Positions 26,802 through 35,146 of a stretch of 49,866 nucleotides of DNA are shown here, piece by piece; position 1 is the first letter of the stretch, and each line of letters opens with the position of its first letter. The DNA comes from Methanobacterium sp. UBA176 (GTDB lineage Archaea > Methanobacteriota > Methanobacteria > Methanobacteriales > Methanobacteriaceae). Position numbers and translations under genes: made by a program. The stretch covers positions 1 through 49,866 of the forward strand of contig DAVZ01000013.1 of assembly GCA_002505765.1 (NCBI GenBank), in the 5' to 3' direction. The notes beneath the pieces were generated by a model. That model was not told the DNA's origin and did not search any database. It was given only the letters and a program-made list of their open reading frames with translations.

Positions 26802-27818
26802 ATGCAAAACAGGTATTCAAGACAAACAATTTTACAAAACATCGGCGATGAAGGTCAAGAAAAGCTTTCTAAAAGTCGTGTTATCATTGTTGGATGCGGG
26901 GCACTGGGAACAGCCGCTGCAAATAATCTTGCCCGTGCCGGAATTGGAAAAATATCCATTTTAGATAGGGATTTTGTTGAACTTAATAACCTGCAAAGGC
27001 AGATTTTATTTGATGAAAATGACGTTGGAGAACCAAAAGCAATAGCTGCAGCTCGTAAAATTAAATCAATTAATTCGCATATAGATGTTGAGCCTATTGT
27101 AAAGGATTTAAACCATACTAATGTTGAGGAAATCCTGAAAGACATTGCTCTGGTTATTGATGGAACTGATAACATTCAGACACGAATGCTCATAAATGAC
27201 GTTTGTGTTAGGGAAAAAATCCCCTGGATTTACACCGGTGCAATTGGAACTTCGGGAATGACAATGAACATACTTCCAGAAGCAGCATGTATAAGATGTC
27301 TCTATCCAAGCATTCCCAAACCAGGATCACTTCCAACCTGTGACACTATGGGTGTATTAAATACTATAACTGTGATAATGGGGTCAATGGCAAGTACAGA
27401 GGCAATAAAAATACTTCTGGGTGCTGTAAAACCTGAAAATGGGCACGATAGCAGTCTTATAATTTACGATGCCTGGGATAACTCATTCGATAAGGTTCTT
27501 GTTAGAAAAAATGAAAAATGCGCGTGTTGCGCGGACAAAAGTTTTGATTATTTAAATGCAGATGATAGAGAAGTTATTTCATCGCTTTGCGGCAGAAACG
27601 CGATACAGATAACTCCTGCAGACGTTAAAGATATAAATTTAAGGGAACTTGCATCTAAACTGGAACATTTAGGAAGTATTAAATGTGCCGATTTTATATT
27701 GCTCTTTAAAATTAAAAAACATGAAATATCTGTTTTTAGAGATGGAAGAGCTATAATTAAGGGAACTAATGATGAAAAAGTCGCAAGATCAATTTATGCC
27801 AGATATATAGGCACTTAG
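26802..27818 (+). CDS. ThiF/MoeB/HesA-type adenylyltransferase (E1-like)
   Basis: A 338-residue E1-like enzyme. The ATP loop is VGCGALGTAAANNLARAG (about 32-49), the Mg-binding Asp lies in DGTDNIQTR, and a zinc site is built from CIRCLYP and CACC. A C-terminal domain of about 80 residues follows. Such enzymes adenylate the GG C-terminus of ThiS/MoaD carriers for sulfur transfer. Two carriers ending in GG are encoded in this window (32900-33175 and 49486-49692). The start at ATG 26802 follows GTGATTATA; GTG 26793 is the alternative. Confidence 0.88.
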   Translation: MQNRYSRQTILQNIGDEGQEKLSKSRVIIVGCGALGTAAANNLARAGIGKISILDRDFVELNNLQRQILFDENDVGEPKAIAAARKIKSINSHIDVEPIVKDLNHTNVEEILKDIALVIDGTDNIQTRMLINDVCVREKIPWIYTGAIGTSGMTMNILPEAACIRCLYPSIPKPGSLPTCDTMGVLNTITVIMGSMASTEAIKILLGAVKPENGHDSSLIIYDAWDNSFDKVLVRKNEKCACCADKSFDYLNADDREVISSLCGRNAIQITPADVKDINLRELASKLEHLGSIKCADFILLFKIKKHEISVFRDGRAIIKGTNDEKVARSIYARYIGT

Positions 27819-27997
27819 AGCACAATTTTTAACTTTTATTATATCATGCAATATATACTGATATATTTGCATACATACTTCAAACAGGTGGGGGGAGTAG
27901 TTCTGGAATTTAGTTTTAATATATTAATTAAAAAGAGCAATTCATTATATCGATAATATTTTAGTTAATAAATAATTTAATATAAGAGGTAAATTGG

Positions 27998-28603
27998 ATG
28001 AATACTCTTAAAATAGGTGAAAACACCTTTGAACTTGCACAAATCATTATTAAAGACTTAAAAGCATCAGAAAATATTGGAATTTTAAAATGCATTCAAT
28101 GTGGAATGTGCACATCATTATGCCCTGCAGCAAGACATACAGACTACGATCCAAGGGAAATAGTTAAAAGGGTGCTGGATAAAGATGAAAGTTTAATTAC
28201 AGATGATATAATCTGGAATTGTTTTTACTGTTACACATGCCATAGTGTCTGCCCTGTAAATAACAGTGCATGCGAGGTAAATCAAATTTTAAGGCAAAAA
28301 GCGATTGATAATGGGAAAGGAAAGCCTAAAATAGCCCCATTTTCTGCATATGGTGATAGTTTCCTTGAATATGGGCTTGGAGCGATTCCCAATGACTTCT
28401 TCGATCATCTGTTAAAGGATTATGGGAAGGAATGGCTTCAGTTGAAGGTTGATTTAGAGGATATAAGGGAAGAATTGGGGCTTGGACCTATTTTATTACC
28501 AGAAAAGGATGTAAATGATATTAACAAAATTTTGGAAAAGACTGGTTTTACTAAAAGACTGGAAAGGGTAAGGCGGTGTAAAGATGAAGGAAATTCCAGA
28601 TAA
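27998..28603 (+). CDS. hdrC: Heterodisulfide reductase subunit C-like
   Basis: A 201-residue Fe-S protein with two [4Fe-4S] motifs, CIQCGMCTSLCP (about 32-43) and CFYCYTCHSVCP (about 75-86), as in HdrC. It relays electrons from HdrA to HdrB. It starts the hdrC-hdrB-hdrA set; GAGGTAAATTGG precedes the ATG. The 179-nt gap before it contains a TATA-like region near 27850-27870 but no TAACNNNNGTTA operator. Confidence 0.88.
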   Translation: MNTLKIGENTFELAQIIIKDLKASENIGILKCIQCGMCTSLCPAARHTDYDPREIVKRVLDKDESLITDDIIWNCFYCYTCHSVCPVNNSACEVNQILRQKAIDNGKGKPKIAPFSAYGDSFLEYGLGAIPNDFFDHLLKDYGKEWLQLKVDLEDIREELGLGPILLPEKDVNDINKILEKTGFTKRLERVRRCKDEGNSR

Positions 28604-29537
28604 AGAAATTTTACTCTTTAAAAGCTGCCTTGTAAACGTTGAATATCCTGGCGTGGAATCATCAACAAGGTTTCTGTTTGATAAACTGGGAATAGAATAC
28701 ATTGTAAGTGAAAGACAGTCATGCTGTACTGGTTTAGGGCATTACTCTGACCTCTTTGACCAGTTTTCAACTGCTGCACTTGCAGCGAGGAATTTCGGAA
28801 TTGCAAGAGAGCTGGGACATAAAAATATAGCTACGCTGTGTGCAACGTGCTATGCTATACTCAAAAAATCAGGAAATATTTTAAATAAACAGGATCATAT
28901 TAGAGATAGTATAAATAAGATTTTAGACGATTCAGGAGTTCCAGATCTAAAATATAATTTAGAAGACATGGATTCAAGAAGTAATATTTTCCATGCAGTC
29001 GAAATTCTTTATAATAAAGTGGATGAAATTCAGGATCTTGTGGAGGTTGATTTATCAGAAATCAAAGTGGCTGCACATCATGCATGCCATTACTGTAAGG
29101 TTCATCATAAAGATACAATTGGAAACGTTAGAGATCCAATGGTTATGGAGACTCTTGCCAGGGCCTGCGGCGTCCAAACTGTAAATTGGTACGATCGTAA
29201 AACTAATACCTGTGGTAATGGTTTTAGACAGCGTTACATGAACAAAGATCTATCCTTTTCAATAACTGCTGAAAAATTAATGAGTTTAAAAGAAAATGAA
29301 GTTGATATTCTGCTTCATATGTGCCCAAACTGTCAGCTGCAGTTTGACAGAAACCAGAAAGTAATTGGAGAATCATTTGGGACTGAATTTAATATTATCT
29401 GCCTTAACGTTTCTCAATTCCTTGCTCTTGCACTTGGAGCTGATCCTTACAAAGTTGTGGGAATTCAAACTCATACAGTACCTGTAGAACCTATTTTAGA
29501 TAAAATAAAACAAATCATTCACGCTTATGAGGTATGA
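28584..29537 (+). CDS. hdrB: Heterodisulfide reductase subunit B-like, second CCG motif altered
   Basis: A 317-residue protein with two CCG-type domains. Domain 1 is complete: Cys15, Cys47-Cys48 (SCCTG), Cys86 and Cys89. Domain 2 has Cys168 (HHACHYC), then TNTCGNG at 208-213, where the first Cys of the pair is Thr209, then Cys247 and Cys250. In known HdrB both domains hold noncubane [4Fe-4S] clusters that reduce CoM-S-S-CoB. A lost ligand in one suggests another substrate or a relay-only cluster. It overlaps hdrC by 20 nt and hdrA by ATGA. Confidence 0.85.
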   Translation: MKEIPDKEILLFKSCLVNVEYPGVESSTRFLFDKLGIEYIVSERQSCCTGLGHYSDLFDQFSTAALAARNFGIARELGHKNIATLCATCYAILKKSGNILNKQDHIRDSINKILDDSGVPDLKYNLEDMDSRSNIFHAVEILYNKVDEIQDLVEVDLSEIKVAAHHACHYCKVHHKDTIGNVRDPMVMETLARACGVQTVNWYDRKTNTCGNGFRQRYMNKDLSFSITAEKLMSLKENEVDILLHMCPNCQLQFDRNQKVIGESFGTEFNIICLNVSQFLALALGADPYKVVGIQTHTVPVEPILDKIKQIIHAYEV

Positions 29538-31912
29538 AAGTGAAAGGTCATTTTTCAAGATATGCACCTAAAAGCAGTATAGATATCGGCGTCTTCCTGT
29601 GTAAATGTGGAGGCAACATTTCTCACACTGTAGACATTAGGAGGCTTAAATCCTCAATTGACGCTAAAGTAGTCAAAGAATTTGAAAATTTATGCTCTAT
29701 AAAGTGTCAAAGGAATATTAGAGATGTTATACTTGAAGAAGAACTAGATAGGGTAGTAATTGTGGCTTGTTCGCCAATTACCCATGAAAAAACCTTTAGA
29801 AATCATGTAGCTCCCCTGAACCCCTATCTTCTTGAAATGGCAAACATAAGGGAGCAGTGCTCATGGGTCCATTCAGACATGGATAAAGCAACAGAAAAGG
29901 CAATATCCCTTACAAACGCAGCAATCGAAAGGGTGAAGTATGCAAGACCACTTGATGCAATAGTTAGAAAAACTAAAAAAAGCGCCGCTGTAATAGGTGG
30001 AGGAATATCTGGAATAACTGCAGCACTCTCAATTGCAAAACAAGGCATTAAAGTGCACATAATTGAGGAAAAACCTACTGTCGGGGGGAATATGATAAAA
30101 ATAGGAAAAGTTTTCTCACCAGAAAAGCTTGCAGAGGAATGTGCATTATGTCTTTTTAATCCACTCATAAATGAGGCGGTGCAACATAAAAATATCAATA
30201 TAATAACCAATGCGGAGCTTAAATCATCGCAAAGAAAAACTGGAAATTTCAGTCTGCTTGTTGAAAGAAGGCCGAGCTTTGTTAAAGAAGATAAATGTAT
30301 GGCGTGTGGTAACTGTGCTGAAGTTTGCCCGGTTGATGTTCCCAACGAATGGAATGAAAAGTTGATGTTTAGAAAGGCGATTTATAAACCATTTCCTCAA
30401 TCGGTTCCTGACGTTTATACAATTGACGAAGAAAACTGTATTAAGTGCGGAAAATGTCAGAAAGTATGTACAATGAAAGCAATTGATCTGGAAATGAAGG
30501 GAGAAATAATACCTCTAAACGTTGGATCAGTGGTAATAGCCACTGGACATAAAGGATTTGACCTAGAAAAACGTCCAGAATATGGTTATTGTCGAAATGA
30601 AGATGTTATAACTCAAATGGAGCTTGCAAGGATAATGGGTGTTAATGGACCTACAAATGGTAAATTACTCAAACCATCTGATGGTAAAGTTCCAAGAAGG
30701 GTGGTTATGGTTCAATGTGCAGGTTCAAGGGATGAAAAGCCAGGGGGAAAAAGATACTGTTCCAGAGTCTGCTGTATGGTGGCTTTAAAGCATGCAAACT
30801 TTATAAGGCGTTATTATCCAGAAACTGAAATTATAATCTGTTATACAGATATGAGGACTCCTGGAATGTATGAAAATTACTTCAGACACGTACAATCTAA
30901 AGAAATTAAATTAATAAGGGGACGACCAGGAGAAATAGTCAAAATAGATGATACTATTGTTGTTAGAGTGGAGGACACCCTCAAAGGCGAACAGGTGGAG
31001 ATAGAAACCGATATGGTTGTCTTATCAGAGGCAATGGAGCCATCAAAAGGAACTATAAAAGTTGCAGAGACATTAAACGTAGGGCTTACTGAAGATTTAT
31101 TTGTAAAAGAGAAACATCCAAAGATAAGGCCGGTAACAACTGATGTTGAAGGAATATACGTTTGTGGAACCGCACAGGGCCCAAAGGACATTACTGATAG
31201 TGTTTCTCAGGCAAATGCTGCGGCATCTAAAGTTTCAGAGATAATGAACGGCGGATTGGAGATAGAACCTACAATTGCTGTAGTTGACAATTATAAATGT
31301 GATATATGTGGAGAATGCGTGAAAGCGTGTAAATACAAGGCCATATATATGCATGATGAGCGTATATCCGTTGATCCAATTGCCTGCACTGGCTGTGGAA
31401 TATGCATCTCTAAATGTAAGAATAAAGCAGTTGAAGTAATGGGCCAGACAGACAGCCAGATATTCGCCATGATTTTTGGCTTGTTAAAGGATAAAAAAGA
31501 AGGTGAAAGAAGAATACTGGCGTTTGTAGATTATATTGGATATGTGGCAGCGGATAATATAGGAATAAACAGAATTTCCTATCCAGAATCTGTTAGAATC
31601 ATCAGGATTCCTTCAATAAATCGTTTAATGCCCAAACACGTTTTATTTGCATTTGAAAATGGTGCGGATGGAATATTTTTGGGTGAATATCCTGATGATA
31701 TAATGTATCCTGATATTCAGGCAAAAGTACAGGAAATCAGGTCTGAACTTCTAAGAAACAGCATAGACCCTGACAGGTTGCTTTATTACAAGGTTTACGC
31801 ACCTTACTTTAGAGGATTAGCCAATAAATTAACAGAATTCGATAAACAGGTAAGTAAGGCCCTTGACAAACTTGAACCTGTTTTATACAAGGCTTCTTCC
31901 AAAGATTTATAA
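29534..31912 (+). CDS. hdrA: HdrA-like flavoprotein fused to a cysteine-free MvhD-like domain
   Basis: A 792-residue HdrA homologue. The N-terminal CKCG cluster region is at about 24-27, FAD site VIGGGISGITAALSIA at about 151-166, and ferredoxin motifs CMACGNCAEVCP and CIKCGKCQKVC in an insert at about 253-310. Two C-terminal ferredoxin motifs follow, CDICGECVKAC and CTGCGICISKC (about 590-640). The last 120 residues (RISYPESVRIIRIPS, then ENGADGIFLGEYPDD) align by pattern with MvhD but contain no Cys, so no [2Fe-2S] cluster can form there. Likely a bifurcating or electron-transfer HdrABC paralogue in the cytoplasm; substrate unknown. Confidence 0.88.
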   Translation: MKVKGHFSRYAPKSSIDIGVFLCKCGGNISHTVDIRRLKSSIDAKVVKEFENLCSIKCQRNIRDVILEEELDRVVIVACSPITHEKTFRNHVAPLNPYLLEMANIREQCSWVHSDMDKATEKAISLTNAAIERVKYARPLDAIVRKTKKSAAVIGGGISGITAALSIAKQGIKVHIIEEKPTVGGNMIKIGKVFSPEKLAEECALCLFNPLINEAVQHKNINIITNAELKSSQRKTGNFSLLVERRPSFVKEDKCMACGNCAEVCPVDVPNEWNEKLMFRKAIYKPFPQSVPDVYTIDEENCIKCGKCQKVCTMKAIDLEMKGEIIPLNVGSVVIATGHKGFDLEKRPEYGYCRNEDVITQMELARIMGVNGPTNGKLLKPSDGKVPRRVVMVQCAGSRDEKPGGKRYCSRVCCMVALKHANFIRRYYPETEIIICYTDMRTPGMYENYFRHVQSKEIKLIRGRPGEIVKIDDTIVVRVEDTLKGEQVEIETDMVVLSEAMEPSKGTIKVAETLNVGLTEDLFVKEKHPKIRPVTTDVEGIYVCGTAQGPKDITDSVSQANAAASKVSEIMNGGLEIEPTIAVVDNYKCDICGECVKACKYKAIYMHDERISVDPIACTGCGICISKCKNKAVEVMGQTDSQIFAMIFGLLKDKKEGERRILAFVDYIGYVAADNIGINRISYPESVRIIRIPSINRLMPKHVLFAFENGADGIFLGEYPDDIMYPDIQAKVQEIRSELLRNSIDPDRLLYYKVYAPYFRGLANKLTEFDKQVSKALDKLEPVLYKASSKDL

Positions 31913-32849
31913 TCTATTTTTTTTTATTGTTTTATCTTCTAATGGAAAATTGTAATGAGGATCTTCAGGATGAACTTCTTTAATAAATCTAAGATCAAAA
32001 ATATCTTTTCTACTTAAATTTCCCTCTATATAACCTAAATTTTTAAGCACCTCATTAAACTTTAATGTTGAATTTATATACTCTTTAGAAACGCTTGTAC
32101 AGTATTTTGGAGATATTGCGAAGGTTTTAAGCACAAAATCTTTATCTATAAAATCAATTTCCATTGAAGCTATCCGAGCTGCATTTTGTGGATTATTCCT
32201 TATTAAATTTGAGGCTTCTTCATGTGCCTTAAGGAAATCTATTAAAAAATCTGGGGATTCTTCAATCAATTCCTCCTGAACAACTATTCCATAGCTTGGA
32301 TTCCACGGCCAGAGTTTATTTGGAGGAATAACAATATGGGAATCAAATCTGTTTAAAATAACTGTTACAAGAGATGGTGTTCCAACTCCAGCAGCGATAT
32401 CGCCTTCATCAATTGCATCAGGAATAAAATCTGCCCATGGGAAATTTAATATGTTTATATCAAAGTCTTTAGTTATTTCACGTATTATAACATCGTGGAT
32501 ACATCCTTTAGAGGGAGTCCCATTGTTTTGCCCTCAAACTGTTTTAATACATCATTTAAATTTCCTGATTCATCAAAAGAGCAGTATGATTTAGAAGCAA
32601 CCATTATGGTTCCTTCAATATGGCCTCCAGCAATGCATTTAACCTTTAAACCGTTTTTTATCCCAATCATAACTGGAGGAAGTCCAATATAACCAATATC
32701 AATATTCCCTGATTTAAATGCTTCAATCATTGCAGGACCTGTGGCATATAAAGACCATTCTAAATCATAATCTTTTAAAAGTTTAGAATAACCATTTTTT
32801 AGGATGAATGAAGTGTGATATATTGTTGAAAGGTAAGCTATGCGAATTT
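31907..32849 (-). pseudogene. Frameshifted NrtA/SsuA-type ABC substrate-binding protein
   Basis: The reverse strand encodes a periplasmic-binding-protein-like chain. It runs from RIAYLSTIYHTSFILKNG through EAFKSGNIDIGYIGLPPVMIG and KTMGLPLK. After a 1-nt shift near 32500 it continues with CIHDVIIREITKDFD to FIPDAIDEGDIAAGVG, and on to the stop at 31907. It is of the nitrate/sulfonate/taurine class (AFKSG-DIGYIG pattern). There is no ATG at the start: GGGGG is spaced before ATT 32847. No signal peptide is seen. An operator lies just upstream. A sulfonate or other sulfur source is a plausible ligand; permease and ATPase genes are absent. Confidence 0.7.
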
Positions 32850-32865
32850 TAATCCCCCAAATTTA

Positions 32866-32877
32866 TAACAACTGTTA
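32866..32877 (-). promoter_or_regulatory. TAACAACTGTTA operator before the binding-protein pseudogene
   Basis: A single palindromic site of the TAACNNNNGTTA class, within TATAACAACTGTTATA, lying about 19 nt before the presumed start of the reverse-strand binding-protein gene. Its position overlaps the expected promoter. Operator function is inferred from recurrence across the island. Confidence 0.55.
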
Positions 32878-32899
32878 TATTAATTTAAATTAAATATAG

Positions 32900-33175
32900 T
32901 CATCCTCCAGCAATGGTCTGGAAGATTACAATCTCGTCTTCATCTTCAACTTGAGTATCAAGGCCACCAAAAGTTTGGAAATCCTCTCCATTAACTAAAA
33001 TTTTCATGTAGTCTCTTAATTCTCCGTCTTTATTTAACAGAGCATCTTTAAATTCATTTCCATATTTTTGGGTTAAAATATTTAGTAAATCTGAAAAATT
33101 CCCATTATATTCAATTTTAACAGATCTTTCTCCAGTGATATCTCTAAAACGTGCTAAAAATTTAATTTCAACCAT
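32900..33175 (-). CDS. MoaD/ThiS-family sulfur-carrier protein
   Basis: A 91-residue ubiquitin-like protein. EIKFLARFRDITGERS at the start and DEDEIVIFQTIAGG at the end are MoaD-like; the terminal GG is the site of adenylation and thiocarboxylation. ATG 33175 is chosen for the strong AAGGAGGAG before it; the frame is open to 33247, but that part is not family-like. It could serve molybdopterin synthase or a cysteine/methionine sulfur-transfer route. The operator upstream and the sulfur genes around it favour the latter. Confidence 0.88.
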   Translation of the reverse strand: MVEIKFLARFRDITGERSVKIEYNGNFSDLLNILTQKYGNEFKDALLNKDGELRDYMKILVNGEDFQTFGGLDTQVEDEDEIVIFQTIAGG

Positions 33176-33272
33176 AAAACTCCTCCTTGTGTCAGTATCA
33201 TTATTAATATCATCATTAAATAATTTCTTGATTGAAGCTATTAACATAAAAATATTATACGCAATATTACGA

Positions 33273-33284
33273 TAACTATTGTTA
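33273..33284 (-). promoter_or_regulatory. TAACTATTGTTA operator before the MoaD-like gene
   Basis: A single site within GATAACTATTGTTATATA, about 97 nt before the ATG at 33175. The adjoining TTATATAT offers a TATA element on one flank. It shares the TAACNNNNGTTA core with the sites before cysK, metY and tRNA-Cys. Confidence 0.55.
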
Positions 33285-33348
33285 TATATTTATCTGATCA
33301 TTTAAACTAAGTAAATAAAATAACCTACATAATCCTTATTTAAAAAAG

Positions 33349-33522
33349 TTGTCTTTTGTTTTCCTTTCATCTTCCATATGGAAATTTGATCTGCAGCATT
33401 TATCTGAGCTTCAAAATTTATATAAAGGTGATAAATTTGATTATGAAGGATTAAAGACGATTTCTGTATCTTATTTCACGTTTTCATCTTTAAAGTTTGA
33501 AAATCATATTATTATGCCTTGA
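33349..33522 (+). pseudogene. Short coding-like remnant
   Basis: An open frame of 57 codons without ATG (a TTG at 33349 is possible but has no SD). It reads SSSIWKFDLQHLSELQNLYK and ends SLKFENHIIMP. Amino acid composition looks protein-like, not random, but I recognise no family. Given the decayed genes on both sides, it is probably a remnant. Confidence 0.25.
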
Positions 33523-33564
33523 TGGGCTCTTTATTTTTAAAGAGATATTCAAAGATATTATATA

Positions 33565-33576
33565 TAACAATTGTTA
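33565..33576 (+). promoter_or_regulatory. TAACAATTGTTA operator before the broken membrane protein
   Basis: A perfect site within TATATAACAATTGTTATATTA, 34 nt before ATG 33610, flanked on both sides by TATA-like sequence. Same class as the cysK and metY sites. Confidence 0.65.
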
Positions 33577-33609
33577 TATTATATAGTTTTAATAATCGGA
33601 GACGTGGAA

Positions 33610-34123
33610 ATGGTTATGAATCAGACAATGCAGGCTGCAAGCACTGTAGCTCAAACAATGCCTGCAATGAATATAACTCATTATATGGAGTTATTAATGA
33701 CTAATCAGCCGTGGAATCTTATATTTTCATGGCAATACCAGTAATATTAGTTGAGCTTTTAATAGCGAGTGAATTCTTCGTTACTTTTAACAGGTTATAT
33801 GAAGGAACACTTAGAACATTTAATAAATACCTTGGAACGTTTTTTGGGTTTATTTCCTTGTTATATTCCTCTATTTATCTACAACTTTGTCCCTACTGTT
33901 GAATGGAGAGGAGTAATTGATTTTCTTGCAGTAGGTTTTTACCTGAGTGGAGTAATATTCCTGTTTGAATCTCTTTATTAGAATTAGGAGTAGTGGAAGA
34001 GGATTTACACGTGAAAATAAGATGAAAACTCATTTTATTTTGTTAATATGATTTCTGGCTCACTTTGCAATGATCTATGGTATGGTCATCCATAATCCCA
34101 ATTTTAATTTTAAGATACAATAA
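33610..34123 (+). pseudogene. Frameshifted small multi-pass membrane protein
   Basis: ATG 33610 has an SD (GGAG, about 8 nt). The protein opens MELLMTNQPWNLIF, then after a 1-nt loss reads MAIPVILVELLIASEFFVTF and YEGTLRTFNKYLGTFFG. Another frame gives FVPTVEWRGVIDFLAVGFYL, then ISLLELGVVEED. A TGA interrupts the last helix (FILLI-stop-FLAHFAMIYGM). At least three indels plus one nonsense change are needed. It may belong to a family named DUF6803 (from memory, unsure). From 34124 to 34485 I see nothing recognisable. Confidence 0.6.
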
Positions 34124-34485
34124 ATCCTTACATACTATTTATTATATTCATTAAATAAAAGACAAAAAGATTTATCTTCATTTCATGATACGTTTTTGAA
34201 ATAGTAACTATATAAAGTTGTACTCCGGTGATACTGTATATTCTGGCAGTTGCATCCTTGCATTTTTTAAAGGATCTTAATTAGTCGCCTACAGAACAAA
34301 AAAACTTCTAAGTTTGCACACATTCGTTATATGAAGGCACGCATTACAGATGATTTAATCATATTTTCTTCATTTTGGAACTTTAACTATTAGATCACCT
34401 CTATTTTGGCATAATTATTTATAATACAATACTTAAATAATTTATTATAAAATTAATTAATTTTAATTAACCAATTATATATAGT

Positions 34486-34511
34486 TAACCATCGTTATAT
34501 AACAGTTTTAG
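34486..34511 (+). promoter_or_regulatory. Operator pair before the NifX-like gene
   Basis: TAACCATCGTTA (34486-34497) is followed 14 bp later by a degenerate TAACAGTTTTAG. The junction GTTATATAAC again makes a TATA-like box. It lies about 75-90 nt before the NifX-like start. Confidence 0.55.
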
Positions 34512-34564
34512 GTAATTTAAATTGAAATCATTTCAAAATATGGAATACAATAGAAGAGTTTAAG

Positions 34565-34930
34565 GTGATTTTCATATCAACCAGGGTAGCGATAGCAAGT
34601 AGTGATGGAAAATTCATAAATCAGCATTTTGGTAGAGCTCAGCAATTTTTAATAGTGGATATTAAAGAAGATGGAAGTTATGAATTTGTGGAACTTAGAA
34701 AGAATAAACCTGCATGTCATGTTGAGGGACATGATTCCACGCTTGAAGATAGTATAAATTTAATCTCAGATTGTGAAGGAGTTTTGGTAAGCCAGGTGGG
34801 TCCAGGAGCTGCTGAAGCTTTGGTTTCCCATGGAATTCAGCCGATAATAATACCAATGTTAATAGATGATGCCATAAAAAAAATTATTGAATTAATGCAG
34901 GAAGACAAGAATGATAATGATGAAAACTAA
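34565..34930 (+). CDS. NifX/NafY-like iron-molybdenum cofactor-binding protein
   Basis: About 121 residues of the dinitrogenase iron-molybdenum cofactor family. RVAIASSDGKFINQHFGRAQ is the family start, then ACHVEGHDSTLED and GVLVSQVGPGAAEAL. Such proteins hold or shuttle Fe-S cofactor precursors. The GTG at 34565 is the nominal start, but it lies inside GGTGATT, an SD. The correctly spaced codon is ATA (34574), so an AUA start or a lost ATG is possible. It sits ahead of the nitrogenase-like D-K-H genes, between two operator groups. Confidence 0.8.
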   Translation: MIFISTRVAIASSDGKFINQHFGRAQQFLIVDIKEDGSYEFVELRKNKPACHVEGHDSTLEDSINLISDCEGVLVSQVGPGAAEALVSHGIQPIIIPMLIDDAIKKIIELMQEDKNDNDEN

Positions 34931-34952
34931 ATTAATTTTTTATCCCCGAATA

Positions 34953-35078
34953 TAACGATCGTTAAGTATTTATGGTAATGAATCTAATGAATGATTATAA
35001 CTATCGTTATATTATTGGCATCCTCAGCCAAGTATTCGCAAAAATGTATCACTAACAATTGTTATGTAGCGATAGTTA
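34953..35078 (+). promoter_or_regulatory. Four operator copies before the NifD-like gene
   Basis: TAACGATCGTTA (34953-34964), TAACTATCGTTA (34998-35009), TAACAATTGTTA (35053-35064) and TAGCGATAGTTA (35067-35078, one mismatch). The last two are 14 bp apart; the first and second, and second and third, are 45 and 55 bp apart. This is the densest operator cluster in the window and suggests tight control of the D-K-H genes. Confidence 0.7.
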
Positions 35079-35146
35079 TTAATTTGATTGGCTAAGTAAG
35101 GGCTATAGCGGCTCTAAAAAGAAATAAAAATAGGAGGAGACATCAA

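Noticed and set aside
34124..34485. A further gene between the membrane-protein remnant and the NifX-like gene
   Set aside because: Only a short hydrophobic stretch near 34220 looks coding-like; no continuous frame or recognisable domain.
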